Source: Rhizobium mesosinicum
Lineage (GTDB): Bacteria; Pseudomonadota; Alphaproteobacteria; Rhizobiales; Rhizobiaceae
NCBI RefSeq assembly: GCF_019511345.1
Contig: NZ_JAEUAK010000001.1
Coordinates: forward strand, 682,001-746,000
DNA length: 64,000 bases
Direction of reading: 5' to 3'
Of this stretch, positions 8,427-18,202 are shown in pieces (positions within the stretch are counted from its first letter, which is position 1; each line of letters opens with the position of its first letter). The notes beneath the pieces were generated by a model. It saw only the letters and a list, made by a program, of their open reading frames with translations. It was not told where the DNA came from and did no database searches. Both the position numbers and the translations under genes were made by a program.

Positions 8427-9968
8427 ATGACCTTCTTTGAAACCCTCGTTGCCCTTTTGGCCGTCGCCATCCTGCTCCTGCAGATCACCCGGCGCATGCA
8501 CTTGCCCTATCCCGGCATTCTGGCCGCCGCCGGCGTCGGCGTGGCGATGCTGCCGGGTGCGCCGACAATTCCAATCGATCCGCCGACGGCGCTTGCTTTG
8601 TTCATCGCTCCCGTCCTCGTCGATTCCGCCTATGACTTCCCGATCGGTGCTGCGCGGCGCATGCTGCTGCCGCTGATCTTCTATGCCGTCATTGCCGTTC
8701 TGGTGACGACAGGCGTGGTGGTGTCGATCAGCATGCTGACGGTCGGCCTGCCGATCGCAGTGGCCGTCACGCTCGGCGCGATAGTTGCGCCGCCCGATGC
8801 GGCGGCAGCCACCGCCGTGCTTTCGAATCTGCCGGTGGATCGGCGTGTGGATGCTCTGCTGAAGGGCGAAAGCCTGTTCAATGACGCAACAGCACTGTTG
8901 CTATTTGGGGCAGCACTCACGGTCCAGGCACGCGGCGGCCTCGACGGCGCGACAGCCCTTCAGATCGGCTTTGCCGCACCCGGCGGCATTCTCTTCGGCA
9001 TCGTCTTCGGCTTCTTCGTCTCGCGGCTCCGGCCCTTTACTGAAAACACCGTCGGCGGCACGCTGCTGCAATTCGTCTATGCCTTCTCGACCTGGCTGAT
9101 CGCCGAGCATCTGCATCTCTCGGCCGTGCTGGCAACGGTTTCGAGCGCCATGACGATCGCGATGCTGTCGACGGTCGATGATTCCCCACGCATGCGGGTG
9201 CATTCCTTCGCGGTGTGGACGACCGTCGTTTTCCTGCTGAACGTCGTCGCCTTCCTGCTCATGGGCCTGCAGGCCCGCAACATCCTGGAATCCATGTCCG
9301 CAAGCGAACTCGAGCGAGCGCTCGGCTTTGCAGCCATCGTTGTGGGCGGTGTGATCCTTACACGTCTGGCCATGGCCTTCCTGCTGCACGCATACGTCAT
9401 CTCGCGCCACCGGCGCGGCAAGCTGCTGTCGCCTTTCAGGCATGGGGAGACCTTTCTCGTCGGCTGGTCCGGCATGCGCGGCCTCGTGACACTCGCCACC
9501 GCCTTTGCCCTGCCTGCCGATTTTCCTGAACGGAACCTGGTCGTTCTGACGGCCTTTTCCGTGGTGCTCGCAACTCTCGTCATCCAAGGGGCAACGCTTG
9601 CCCCGATGATCCACTTCCTGAAGCTCGGACGGCAGGCTGAGGTCCATGAGGAACTGGAGGCCGCAAGGCGCTCGCTTGCGGAAGCGGCGTTCCAGCGACT
9701 GGAAAAGGAGGATGGCGCCGAGGCCGAGGCGATCCGGACAATCTGCCGGGATCACTGGAATGGGCCGGCAGAAGCCGGCGAGACGTCGCCGCTCACGCGA
9801 CGCCGCAAGCTCACGATCGCCGCCGTGATCGCCCAGCGACAACGTCTTGAGGAATTGCGCGACAAGGATAAGATCGGGGCGACGCAATATCTCGAACTGC
9901 AGGAGGATCTCGACTGGAAGCAGCTCTCGGTCGGCTCCGACGAGGATCGGCGCATTACCGAGAGCTAA
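8427..9968 (+). CDS. CPA1-family Na+/H+ (or K+/H+) antiporter
   Basis: A 513-residue integral membrane antiporter with about twelve hydrophobic segments in residues 1-400, including the family landmarks APPDAAAATAVL (unwound ion-binding helix with two aspartates), KGESLFNDATALLLF and the conserved GWSGMRGLVTLATAFALP. The last 110 residues are a charged cytoplasmic tail, as in NhaP/YjcE-type bacterial exchangers. The start is placed at ATG 8427, where the first membrane helix follows at once; earlier in-frame starts would add a poor leader. It exchanges protons for monovalent cations across the inner membrane; the ion is not decidable from sequence. Confidence 0.9.
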   Translation: MTFFETLVALLAVAILLLQITRRMHLPYPGILAAAGVGVAMLPGAPTIPIDPPTALALFIAPVLVDSAYDFPIGAARRMLLPLIFYAVIAVLVTTGVVVSISMLTVGLPIAVAVTLGAIVAPPDAAAATAVLSNLPVDRRVDALLKGESLFNDATALLLFGAALTVQARGGLDGATALQIGFAAPGGILFGIVFGFFVSRLRPFTENTVGGTLLQFVYAFSTWLIAEHLHLSAVLATVSSAMTIAMLSTVDDSPRMRVHSFAVWTTVVFLLNVVAFLLMGLQARNILESMSASELERALGFAAIVVGGVILTRLAMAFLLHAYVISRHRRGKLLSPFRHGETFLVGWSGMRGLVTLATAFALPADFPERNLVVLTAFSVVLATLVIQGATLAPMIHFLKLGRQAEVHEELEAARRSLAEAAFQRLEKEDGAEAEAIRTICRDHWNGPAEAGETSPLTRRRKLTIAAVIAQRQRLEELRDKDKIGATQYLELQEDLDWKQLSVGSDEDRRITES

Positions 9969-9984
9969 GGGTAGCCTGCAGATA

Positions 9985-10005
9985 AGGGCGACCTCTGCAG
10001 TCGCC
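9985..10005. terminator. Hairpin between antiporter and copper amine oxidase
   Basis: GGGCGAC and GTCGCCC form a perfect seven-base stem with a seven-base loop in the 59 bases separating two convergent genes. No T-run follows, so a shared terminator-like role is inferred. Confidence 0.5.
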
Positions 10006-10027
10006 CCAATGTTGCGCGCTATCTCCG

Positions 10028-12025
10028 TCAATGTCCGCAGCAAACGCCGCTGGCCTTATCCCCCTGATCGGAAGTGGCCGAACCGTGATTGTCACGGCTG
10101 TGCTCGTTGCGGGCTGCGGGGATGTTCATGGCGATGTTGCTGTCGAAGAAACCGTTCGGCTTCAGGGTAAAGCCTGCATATTCCACCGGCATGATCGGAA
10201 AATCCTCCGGCTTGCAGACATGCGTATGCCCGAAGGAATGCCACAGCACGATATCGGCGTTTTCGATATTCCGGTTGTTTTCAACATATTTCGGCAGGCC
10301 GTCACCACCTGCATGCACGTTCGGATAGTCGCCGGATGCGTATTTTTCCTTCGCGTCGAAAGCCGTCACCCAGATGTGCTTCTTGGCAAAGCCGCCGCGC
10401 TGAGCAACCGTCGATCCCTCCTGGGCGAGCATAAGGGGACTTGGCATGACCACCATTTTGTAGCCGGGCGCATTTCCCACGGAATTCTGCTCGTTGGGAT
10501 TCTGGACCTTCCAATACCTACCGGTCTCGCCATTGGCGACGGCGGGACTGTCGAGCTCCCGTTTCAGGATTTTCGTCTTCGTCTCGAAGACATTACCATA
10601 GGGATTGTCCTCGCCCCAGGGGCGTGGCTGGAACTCGTGTTCGCTGACGGTGTTTCCGCCGCCATCGATATCCATATGCAGGCGCGCATTGAAGAAATGC
10701 TGGTGGGTGGGACCGCCGAGATTGGCGTCGACCATTCCACCCCAGGCATATTTCTGACCGGGCGCCACAGCCGCGGTCTGGATAATGCCGGTCAGCTTTG
10801 CTTCGAGCTGGATGGTGCCGTCCTGGTAGAGATACCAGTAGAAGCCGTAGTCGTAATTGCCGACCGTCGCGAAGAAGGAAATCACCAGCCGGCGCGATCG
10901 CCGGACCTCGAAGATACCGTTTCTGAACTCGTAGTGCTTCCAGAGGATCCCAAAATCCTCCTCATGCATGCAAACGGCGTTCTTCATCATCACCGGCCGG
11001 CCGAAATCGTCGGCCGACGGAATATCGAAATAATGTATCTGGCCGAGGCAATCGCAGCCGAGCTCGAGACTGTTGGCAAGCCGCCCCAGCCCGTATTCTC
11101 CGGCGTCGAAAGCGCTCTTCCAATAATGGTTGGTCGTCGGATCGGCATAGGGCACGACCATCTCTGTCACGGAGGCGCGGAAGATCACGGGGCGAAGCTT
11201 GCCGCCATTTTTGATCCCGAGCTCGTGCAGGACGAGACCTTCGCGAGGCGTAAAGCCGACACGAAACGACCAGTCCTGCCATTGCACCGTCCAACCATCG
11301 ACCGAAAAGCTCGGTCCCTGCGGCTGCACGATGTTGAGCGGCTTCACGTCCTGGCGGACATCGGGAAACGCCTCCTGTCCATAATTCCGCTTCTTCCTCG
11401 GCACAGGAATGATGGTCTCGTCGTCGACGAGATCGACCACCTGATTGCTGATCAGGTCAACCACGGCGACGACCCCTTCGATCGGATGGGCGTAGCCATT
11501 GTCGCGGATATTCTCGCGCCAATAGGAGACGGCGCGAACGATGCGGGCGCCCTTTTCGAACTTCCGACCAAAAAAACCCGAGGAAAACGGGTCGATCTGG
11601 ACGAGCGGGATATCTTCTTCGGTGATGCCGCGCTTCTTGACGGCGGCAATCCAGCGGGGGTCCGATTTGACCGTCGCCTCGACCGTCTCGAACTCGCAGA
11701 GCATGACCGGCGGCTGCCCGTAAGGCGCTGATTCAAGCGGCAGCCTCTTGTGCTCGACGACCGATTTTTTTGACAGGTCGACGATCGATTCGTGGACCTC
11801 GCCGGAGCTCGAATCCAGCGACAGGACAAATGCTTGCCGGGGAAGCTGCTTTCCTTCACGGTATATGGCCATATCGGATTTGGTCGGCTCCTCCAGACGA
11901 ATGATCGGAAAGCGGATCGATTGCGGCAGTTGCTTTTCGTCCTTCAGAATAGCGACTGCTTCCGAGATCTCAGTCAGGCTCAACGGGTCGAGCGGATAGG
12001 CTTGCGTTTCTACAACGGCGTCCAT
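10028..12025 (-). CDS. Copper-containing primary-amine oxidase
   Basis: A 665-residue copper amine oxidase that converts primary amines to aldehydes with release of ammonia and hydrogen peroxide. The tyrosine processed to the TPQ cofactor is in TVGNYDY (Tyr391), the likely catalytic base is Asp307 in FDAGEYG, and the copper ligands are seen as HQH (His441, His443) and His602 in HTHVCKPEDFP. The N2/N3 domains precede the catalytic beta-sandwich, and length is normal for bacterial enzymes. ATG 12025 is chosen because AAGGA lies at the right distance; an upstream start would add an implausible leader. No signal peptide is visible. It follows the APC permease gene on the same strand with 232 bases between them, suggesting uptake and oxidation of the same amine. 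Confidence 0.95.
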   Translation of the reverse strand: MDAVVETQAYPLDPLSLTEISEAVAILKDEKQLPQSIRFPIIRLEEPTKSDMAIYREGKQLPRQAFVLSLDSSSGEVHESIVDLSKKSVVEHKRLPLESAPYGQPPVMLCEFETVEATVKSDPRWIAAVKKRGITEEDIPLVQIDPFSSGFFGRKFEKGARIVRAVSYWRENIRDNGYAHPIEGVVAVVDLISNQVVDLVDDETIIPVPRKKRNYGQEAFPDVRQDVKPLNIVQPQGPSFSVDGWTVQWQDWSFRVGFTPREGLVLHELGIKNGGKLRPVIFRASVTEMVVPYADPTTNHYWKSAFDAGEYGLGRLANSLELGCDCLGQIHYFDIPSADDFGRPVMMKNAVCMHEEDFGILWKHYEFRNGIFEVRRSRRLVISFFATVGNYDYGFYWYLYQDGTIQLEAKLTGIIQTAAVAPGQKYAWGGMVDANLGGPTHQHFFNARLHMDIDGGGNTVSEHEFQPRPWGEDNPYGNVFETKTKILKRELDSPAVANGETGRYWKVQNPNEQNSVGNAPGYKMVVMPSPLMLAQEGSTVAQRGGFAKKHIWVTAFDAKEKYASGDYPNVHAGGDGLPKYVENNRNIENADIVLWHSFGHTHVCKPEDFPIMPVEYAGFTLKPNGFFDSNIAMNIPAARNEHSRDNHGSATSDQGDKASGVCCGH

Positions 12026-12257
12026 TGTCAGTCCTTCATATGCTTTTGGATGGTGGCAGTGCGCAACCGGATGCACACTGCAGGGCTCAGCCGTCAGCGG
12101 CCGGAGCAGATGTCCGTTTCTGGCGTGCGATCACCATGGATGCAGAAGACAGAGCAAAATGCGTGTGCTTCGGCCGCCATCAGGATTGTGGCTGTCGTCA
12201 ACACCATCAAGGTGATCAGCGACATCCGGTCGACGAGGGTCAAAGGTTGAAGTCTCG

Positions 12258-13697
12258 TCATTCGAAGGCCTTCCCGAGCGAAGCATAGAGTTCCGGCTTC
12301 ACGGTCCTGATCCGCACCGCAAAAGCGGCCCCGATCAGGCCGGTCAGCACCACCAGCAGCGGGAAGGATTTGACGATGACGCTTTCAGATCCCGACAGGA
12401 GCGGCAGGTTGATGATGACGAGAACGATCGCGCCGAGAATACCGGCGAGCGCTAGAATCGGCGCCACCGTCGTCGTCCACAGGCTGTAACGATGCGGCAA
12501 TCCTCGGAAGAACAGGACGATGGCCACGCAGACGAGGGCCTGGACAGAAAGGATCCCGAGAACGGCCAGAGCAGACATCCATGAAAAGACGACCGTATAG
12601 GGATCGGCGCCTGATGCGATGAAGCAGACGAGCGCAACAGCTGCAATGGCGCTCTGTACCGTGCCTGCAACATGGGGTGAACCATGGACCGGATGAACCC
12701 TGCCCAAAGCTCTGACCACCAACCCTTCGCGTCCAAGCGCGTAGAAGTAGCGGTTGAGCGTGTTGTGGAAGGACAGGATGCAGGCAAAGAGGCTGGTGAT
12801 CAGCAGGACATTCATCACCTGCGACGACCATTGTCCGAGGACGGCGTCGGAGGCGACGAAATAGAAGCTTTCCAAGCCGCTGCCGGCAGTCGCCTGCACC
12901 TTCGAAGGGCCATAGAACTGGACGATGGCCCAAGTCGACAGCGCGTAGAAGACGGTGATCAGCAAAACGGCGGCATAGGTTGCGCGCGGGATTGTTTTTT
13001 CCGGGTTCTCCGCCTCTTCTCCGAAGATCGCGGTGGCCTCGAAACCGATGAAGGAGCCGACGACAAAGACGAGTGCGACGCCAAGGCCTGGCGAAAACAC
13101 TGTCGCCGGGCTGAAGGAGGAGAGGCTGAAACCTTCCGGCCCACCGCCGGTCAGCACGATACCGATATCGAGAAGCAGCAGGATTGCCACTTCAGCCAGC
13201 ATGCAGATGCCGAGGATCGTGCCTGAAAAGGCAATGTTTCGCTGGCCGCAGAGATGGACGGCGATAAGCGCGGCAAAGGACCAAGCCCACCACGGAAGCG
13301 TCACGATCGATGCCACGGCGCCGCTCATGAAGACACCGAACAATCCATAGATGGCGATCTGTACCGACGAATAGGTCAGAAGCGCCATCAGCGCACCGGC
13401 GACACCGGCCGGCTTGCCGATGCCCCTCGTGATGTAGGTGTAGAAGGCACCCGTTCCGCCGACATGCCGGCTCATCGCCGTGAAGCCGACCGAAAAGACG
13501 AGATAGAGTATCCCAGCCAGGACGAAGGCGCCCGGTACACCGGATCCATTGCCGAATGCGAAAGCAGCAGGCGTTGCGCCGACAACGGCGGTGAGCGGCG
13601 CTGCCGCCGCCACGACGAAGAAGACGATATGGGCAAGGCCGACGGAGTTTTTCGAGAGGCGATCGGGAGGATTTCCCAAAATGGTGTGCGTTGTCAT
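12258..13697 (-). CDS. APC-superfamily amino acid/amine permease
   Basis: A 479-residue transporter with about twelve membrane helices. The APC hallmark in helix 1 is present (AHIVFFVVAAAAPLTAVVG) and the helix 6 region reads FVVGSFIGFEATAIFGEEAENPEKTIPRA in parts, matching the amino acid-polyamine-organocation family. It is encoded upstream of, and in the same direction as, the copper amine oxidase, and divergently from an AraC-type regulator 118 bases away. The simplest reading is import of an amine or amine-yielding amino acid for the oxidase; the substrate is not decidable from sequence. Confidence 0.88.
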   Translation of the reverse strand: MTTHTILGNPPDRLSKNSVGLAHIVFFVVAAAAPLTAVVGATPAAFAFGNGSGVPGAFVLAGILYLVFSVGFTAMSRHVGGTGAFYTYITRGIGKPAGVAGALMALLTYSSVQIAIYGLFGVFMSGAVASIVTLPWWAWSFAALIAVHLCGQRNIAFSGTILGICMLAEVAILLLLDIGIVLTGGGPEGFSLSSFSPATVFSPGLGVALVFVVGSFIGFEATAIFGEEAENPEKTIPRATYAAVLLITVFYALSTWAIVQFYGPSKVQATAGSGLESFYFVASDAVLGQWSSQVMNVLLITSLFACILSFHNTLNRYFYALGREGLVVRALGRVHPVHGSPHVAGTVQSAIAAVALVCFIASGADPYTVVFSWMSALAVLGILSVQALVCVAIVLFFRGLPHRYSLWTTTVAPILALAGILGAIVLVIINLPLLSGSESVIVKSFPLLVVLTGLIGAAFAVRIRTVKPELYASLGKAFE

Positions 13698-13815
13698 GAG
13701 AACCCCTGTTTTTGATTTTCGTCAACACGGTAGCGGCGACCGATTGGCCTCAAAATTGCAGTTCATGCCAATGAATCGATAGTTTGCGCCATCACAGGCG
13801 GCGGGGAACAAAAAC

Positions 13816-14859
13816 ATGTCATCTGCCCAGCGAACTGGCACGCCCGTGCAAGCATTTGCGTCAATTCGTGCGTCTGTCTTGCTGCCGCTCATCGAACAAA
13901 TCGACCGAAAATCCGGCAAGGCAGATGTTTTACTCGCCCTTCATGGTCTTCTGCGCAGCCAGCTTGACGATCCCTATGCCATGATCCCGATCAACCGATA
14001 TGTGGCAATCTTCGAAGATGCGGCATCGATCGTCGGAGATCCGGCGATCGGGGCATTGCTTGGAACCCTGTTCAAGCCGAGCGATATCGGGCCGATCGGC
14101 GTGCTGTTTTCGATATCGAGCACGATCCGTACCGGCTTCGAACGATTGGCGAAATATGTAAATACCGTCCAGGGCGGCACCAATTCCGGTGTCTTTCAGG
14201 AAGACGGCAATCTGGTCTGGAGCTACCGCCTCGACGATCCCAGGCTCTGGCCGAGGCGGCAAGACAGCGAGTTCACGCTGGCTGCATCCTGCCAGCTCGT
14301 GCGCGCCTGTTTCGCCCGCGGATGGAAACCCGTCGAAGTCCATTTCGAACATCGGGCACCTCGCAATCCGACCACTTTGCAACGGATTTTCCGAGCGCCG
14401 TTGAAATTCTGCGAGTCTGCCAATCGCATCGTGGTTTCAGGGCAAGACGCCCGCCGCGTCTACCGGCAGGAGCAGCCCGACTTGGCGGCGGTCCTGGAGC
14501 GCCATATCGCGGATCTGAGCGGCACGCTCATCCAGTCGGATTCGGCCGTCGATCATGTGCGATCATTGATCGGGATCTATCTGGGGCACAAACCCATCAC
14601 GCTCGCCGGGCTTTCGCAGGAGCTCGGCCTTTCGCCGCGAACCTTGCAACGGCGGCTTTCCGAGCAGGGGACGTCGTTGCGGGATCTGATGCGGGAATAT
14701 CGCCAAAGCATCCTTGCGCTGCAGAAGCAGAATGGCGCCGTCAGAATGAAAGAGCTTGCGCAAATCCTGGGCTACGCGGACGAAACCGTGCTATGGCGCG
14801 CCCGCAAACACTGGGAATGCACCCCGCAGGCGGCAAACGATGCTGCGGCGGATTCATAA
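13816..14859 (+). CDS. AraC-family transcriptional regulator
   Basis: A 347-residue regulator with an N-terminal ligand domain of the type found in OruR/ArgR-like AraC proteins and a C-terminal double helix-turn-helix (about residues 245-335, with LAGLSQELGLSPRTLQRRL and MKELAQILGYADETVLWRA). It is divergent from the permease gene, with a 118-base shared promoter region, so control of the permease/copper amine oxidase pair is the natural inference. The ATG at 13816 follows a GGGGAA ribosome-binding stretch. Confidence 0.88.
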   Translation: MSSAQRTGTPVQAFASIRASVLLPLIEQIDRKSGKADVLLALHGLLRSQLDDPYAMIPINRYVAIFEDAASIVGDPAIGALLGTLFKPSDIGPIGVLFSISSTIRTGFERLAKYVNTVQGGTNSGVFQEDGNLVWSYRLDDPRLWPRRQDSEFTLAASCQLVRACFARGWKPVEVHFEHRAPRNPTTLQRIFRAPLKFCESANRIVVSGQDARRVYRQEQPDLAAVLERHIADLSGTLIQSDSAVDHVRSLIGIYLGHKPITLAGLSQELGLSPRTLQRRLSEQGTSLRDLMREYRQSILALQKQNGAVRMKELAQILGYADETVLWRARKHWECTPQAANDAAADS

Positions 14860-14898
14860 GGCCAGCCGCAGCGATCGAGACAATTCTGCCCGGCGCTC

Positions 14899-15705
14899 TC
14901 AACGGATACTGAACGGGAAATATTTCGCGTTGATCGTGTCGTAGGTATCGTTAGCCTCGATCTCCTCGAGCGCGGCGTTGAGCTTGTCCAGCAACGCCGT
15001 GTCGGTCGGGCGCACGGCGATACCGGCTCCGTCACCGAAATATTCGGTGTTCTTGATATCCTCACCCTTGAACGCGCAGCAGCTGCCTGCCTTGGTGTTT
15101 GCGAGCCAGTCGTAGACCGCGAGCTTGTCTTCCAGGATGATATCGACCTTGCCGTCTGCAAGGCCCTTGTAAAGATCCGGAGAGGCGTGAAACACGGTCG
15201 TTGCGACACCGCCGTAGAATTTCTTGGCGTAGGACTCCTGGGAGGTCGCTGCCGTCACGCCGAGGCGCAGTTTCTTCAGATCATCGGGTGACGTCCCGGC
15301 AATCTCGTCGTTCTTGCGCGCGATGAAGACCGTCGGGCTGTCATAATATTTCTGAGTGAAGGCAACCTTTTGCCGCCGCTCGGCGCTCATCGACATCGAC
15401 GAGATGATTGCGTCATACTTGTTGTCCAGCAGGTTCGGGATCATCGCCGTCCATTCCTGGATGACGAATTCGCACTTCAATTTCGCCGTCTCGCAAAGGG
15501 CGTTGGCGATATCCACGTCGAACCCCTGAAGCTGGTTATTGGAATCGACATAGTTGAACGGAGGAAATGCGCCCTCGACGGCTATGCGGATGCTGTCGTT
15601 TTCGGCAGCCCGGACAACAGCAGGCTCAACAATACCGGCCACAACAGCGGCCGCGCAAGCAAATGCGAAGAACTTCGAACGAAAGACAGATCCAAATCGC
15701 AACAT
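14899..15705 (-). CDS. Orphan amino-acid-type ABC substrate-binding protein
   Basis: A 268-residue periplasmic binding protein of the family that binds polar and basic amino acids. A signal peptide is seen at residues 1-33 (basic LRFGSVFRSK then a hydrophobic core and AEN after the likely cut), then the family landmarks FPPFNYVDSNNQLQGFDVDIANALC and DAIISSMSMSAERRQKV. The start ATG at 15705 puts the signal peptide at the N-terminus. No permease or ATPase gene accompanies it; the neighbour is a divergent GGDEF-EAL membrane protein. It may serve a transporter encoded elsewhere or act as a sensor subunit. Confidence 0.9.
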   Translation of the reverse strand: MLRFGSVFRSKFFAFACAAAVVAGIVEPAVVRAAENDSIRIAVEGAFPPFNYVDSNNQLQGFDVDIANALCETAKLKCEFVIQEWTAMIPNLLDNKYDAIISSMSMSAERRQKVAFTQKYYDSPTVFIARKNDEIAGTSPDDLKKLRLGVTAATSQESYAKKFYGGVATTVFHASPDLYKGLADGKVDIILEDKLAVYDWLANTKAGSCCAFKGEDIKNTEYFGDGAGIAVRPTDTALLDKLNAALEEIEANDTYDTINAKYFPFSIR

Positions 15706-15885
15706 ATCAATCACCTTGAGGTAGAGTTCGACTGCCAACCTTGCATCGGCAAGCGTTGCGCGATGAACAGCCAATCACAAAACGATTAAAAAGCTCATCA
15801 TTTTGGGGCGTTAAATTTGATGCTGCTTGAAAAGCTTTTTGTAAACAATCGAGGTCAGTATCAGGGCGCTCGGGGAGAAGACTGC

Positions 15886-18192
15886 GTGCCTGCTGATCCG
15901 TCTTTAAGAATAGTGCCTCACAGATCGACCAGGACGTCGTCCGGGTCGATATTGGTGTTGCTTGCGATCAGCGGCCTGGCAATTCTTGGGCTTGTGTTTT
16001 TGGCAGCTATCTGGGCTGGCAAGGAAAGCGACGCAGCCGCCCTCGATCGACAGCGGCAGCTGGTCAACAGCCGCCTCCTCGATCAGGTCCGGCGCGTGTC
16101 ACAGGACATCCAGCTGATGGGGGCAGGTTATGCCTCGCTGCTGCTGGCGGATTCGGCAGCAGCGAGCGGCAAGAGCGAACGCGCGGGCGCGACATCGGCT
16201 GCGACATTCGGGAAGATCGCGACAACGGTATTCGGCTACAACGCGGCATTCCTCGTCACCCCGGCAGGCGAGCTTGCGCTGCAGTCCGATCCCGAAACAA
16301 AACGCCGCTTCAAATGGGTGCGGCCGCTGCTTCAGCCGATGATCCAGGATCTGGAAGCAAAGCAGCACGGTGCGCCGCAGGGGCCGAGTTCTGATCCGGA
16401 ACCCAGCCGGGTGGAGCTGATGCGACTTGAGGGCCGCCCTTCGGTCGCCGGCGTCGTCTCGGTCACGGGTTCTTCGAAAGCCGATCCGCAGGACGGCAAT
16501 GGCGGCAACAGGCTATACCTCGTCGCGTTCCGCTTCTTGGACGGTGTCACGCTCGATACGCTGAGCCGAGAACAGGGTTTGGCCGGGGCTCGCTATGCAC
16601 GAACCGCGGATCAGGAGCAGAATGAAGTTGCCTTCCAAATCGAAGCGACGGCGACAGGCGAACCGATCGGCTTCATCATCTGGAGGCCGGATCTGCCGGG
16701 CTCACGTGTCATCGGCCGGCTTGTTCCCGTGCTCTCCGTGGCCGGCCTTGTCATCGCAGGCCTCTTCTTCGCTTTGATGGGCCGTTTGCGCGGCAGCCTT
16801 AGAGAACTCAGCGCCAGCGAGCATCATGCACGGCATCTCTCCCTGCATGATGTTTTGACGGGCCTGCCGAACCGGGCGCTGTTTGCAGCCCGTTTCGAGC
16901 AATGCCTCGCGGCCATGAAATCTCCCGGCAAGCGCTCCGTCCTTGCTCTCGTCGATCTCGACAAATTCAAGGACGTGAACGACATCCATGGGCATGCCGC
17001 CGGTGACGAGCTGCTGCGCTGCGCCGTCGACAGGATGAATGCCCTGATCGAGTCAAGGGATACGCTTGCAAGGCTTGGCGGCGATGAATTCGCCCTGCTT
17101 CTTCCCGATGCCAGGGACGGCAACGATAGCCACATCCTGCTCTGCAACGCCATTATCGAGGCCCTGAGCAAGCCGTTCCAGCTTCGCGGCGGTGACGTCG
17201 TCGTCCGCATCGGATGCTCGATCGGAATTGCTCCCTTTGATGACGCGGCTGAGGCAACCAGCGAGATTTTGCGGCGTGCAGACGTCGCGCTTTATGAAGC
17301 CAAGACCAACGGGCGCGGCCGCCTGATCGAATATGACCCCTTGCTCGATCACCGGGTCGAAGCACGGGAAAATCTCAAGAACGATCTTCGCCTGGTGCTG
17401 GAGGGTCCTACGCATCTCCCCGGCCGCGAGAAGAGTGCCTCGTCAGGTGATCCGGGCCATCTGGAGGTCTTCTTTCAGGGCGTGCATCGTGGCGACGCTC
17501 ATGGCAGGCTCTCGGGTGCGGAAGCTCTCTTGCGGTGGCGCCATCCCACCCACGGCTTGTTGTCGCCGGACAAGTTCATTCCGATTGCCGAGGAGGCAGG
17601 CATGATCGACCAGCTCGGCCAGTGGGTGCTGCGAAATGCGGCAAAAGCTGCCGCAACCTGGCCGGCCGACATGTCGGTTGCCGTCAACGTCTCGCCCTCG
17701 CAGATCCGCCATCGCGACTTCGACCGGCACGTGCTGTCGATCCTGGCGCAAACCGGCCTGCCGCCATCGCGCCTCGAGCTGGAACTGACCGAAGCCGCGC
17801 TCTTCAATATCGACGAGACCGCGCAAGGCACGCTCGGCAGGCTTCGATCCCGGGGAATCCGGATCGCGCTCGACGATTTCGGCACCGGCTTCTCCTCGCT
17901 CAGTCACCTCATTCAGTTCAACATCGACCGGATCAAGATCGACCGGTCCTTCGTACGGCTGCTCGGAACACAGGCCGAAGGCGCCGCCATCGTTTCGGCG
18001 ATCCTGGGCTTGAGCCGCACGCTCGGGAAAGCGACGACGGCGGAAGGCGTCGAGACAGAGGGGCAGAGAGATTTTCTCGTCGCGGCCGGCTGCAACGACT
18101 TGCAGGGTTTCCTGTTCTCCCGCCCGATGCCCCTCTCCGACTTCCTGTCGTCGATGCACGCGACGGAAGCGCCAAGCCAGGCCATCCGTTGA
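15886..18192 (+). CDS. Membrane sensor with GGDEF and EAL domains (cyclic-di-GMP turnover)
   Basis: A 768-residue two-helix membrane protein. A first helix (about residues 20-48), a periplasmic region of roughly 240 residues that resembles a CHASE4-type sensor, and a second helix near residues 280-300 precede a GGDEF domain with intact GGDEF at residues 398-402 and an EAL domain with intact EAL at about 546-548. The later EAL-domain motifs DDFGTGFSSL and KIDRSFV are also present, so both synthesis and hydrolysis of cyclic-di-GMP are possible. GTG at 15886 is preferred because GGGGAG lies eight bases upstream; an in-frame ATG at 15820 would add 22 residues. It is divergent from the orphan binding protein. 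Confidence 0.9.
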   Translation: MPADPSLRIVPHRSTRTSSGSILVLLAISGLAILGLVFLAAIWAGKESDAAALDRQRQLVNSRLLDQVRRVSQDIQLMGAGYASLLLADSAAASGKSERAGATSAATFGKIATTVFGYNAAFLVTPAGELALQSDPETKRRFKWVRPLLQPMIQDLEAKQHGAPQGPSSDPEPSRVELMRLEGRPSVAGVVSVTGSSKADPQDGNGGNRLYLVAFRFLDGVTLDTLSREQGLAGARYARTADQEQNEVAFQIEATATGEPIGFIIWRPDLPGSRVIGRLVPVLSVAGLVIAGLFFALMGRLRGSLRELSASEHHARHLSLHDVLTGLPNRALFAARFEQCLAAMKSPGKRSVLALVDLDKFKDVNDIHGHAAGDELLRCAVDRMNALIESRDTLARLGGDEFALLLPDARDGNDSHILLCNAIIEALSKPFQLRGGDVVVRIGCSIGIAPFDDAAEATSEILRRADVALYEAKTNGRGRLIEYDPLLDHRVEARENLKNDLRLVLEGPTHLPGREKSASSGDPGHLEVFFQGVHRGDAHGRLSGAEALLRWRHPTHGLLSPDKFIPIAEEAGMIDQLGQWVLRNAAKAAATWPADMSVAVNVSPSQIRHRDFDRHVLSILAQTGLPPSRLELELTEAALFNIDETAQGTLGRLRSRGIRIALDDFGTGFSSLSHLIQFNIDRIKIDRSFVRLLGTQAEGAAIVSAILGLSRTLGKATTAEGVETEGQRDFLVAAGCNDLQGFLFSRPMPLSDFLSSMHATEAPSQAIR

Positions 18193-18202
18193 CGGTCTGG
18201 CG

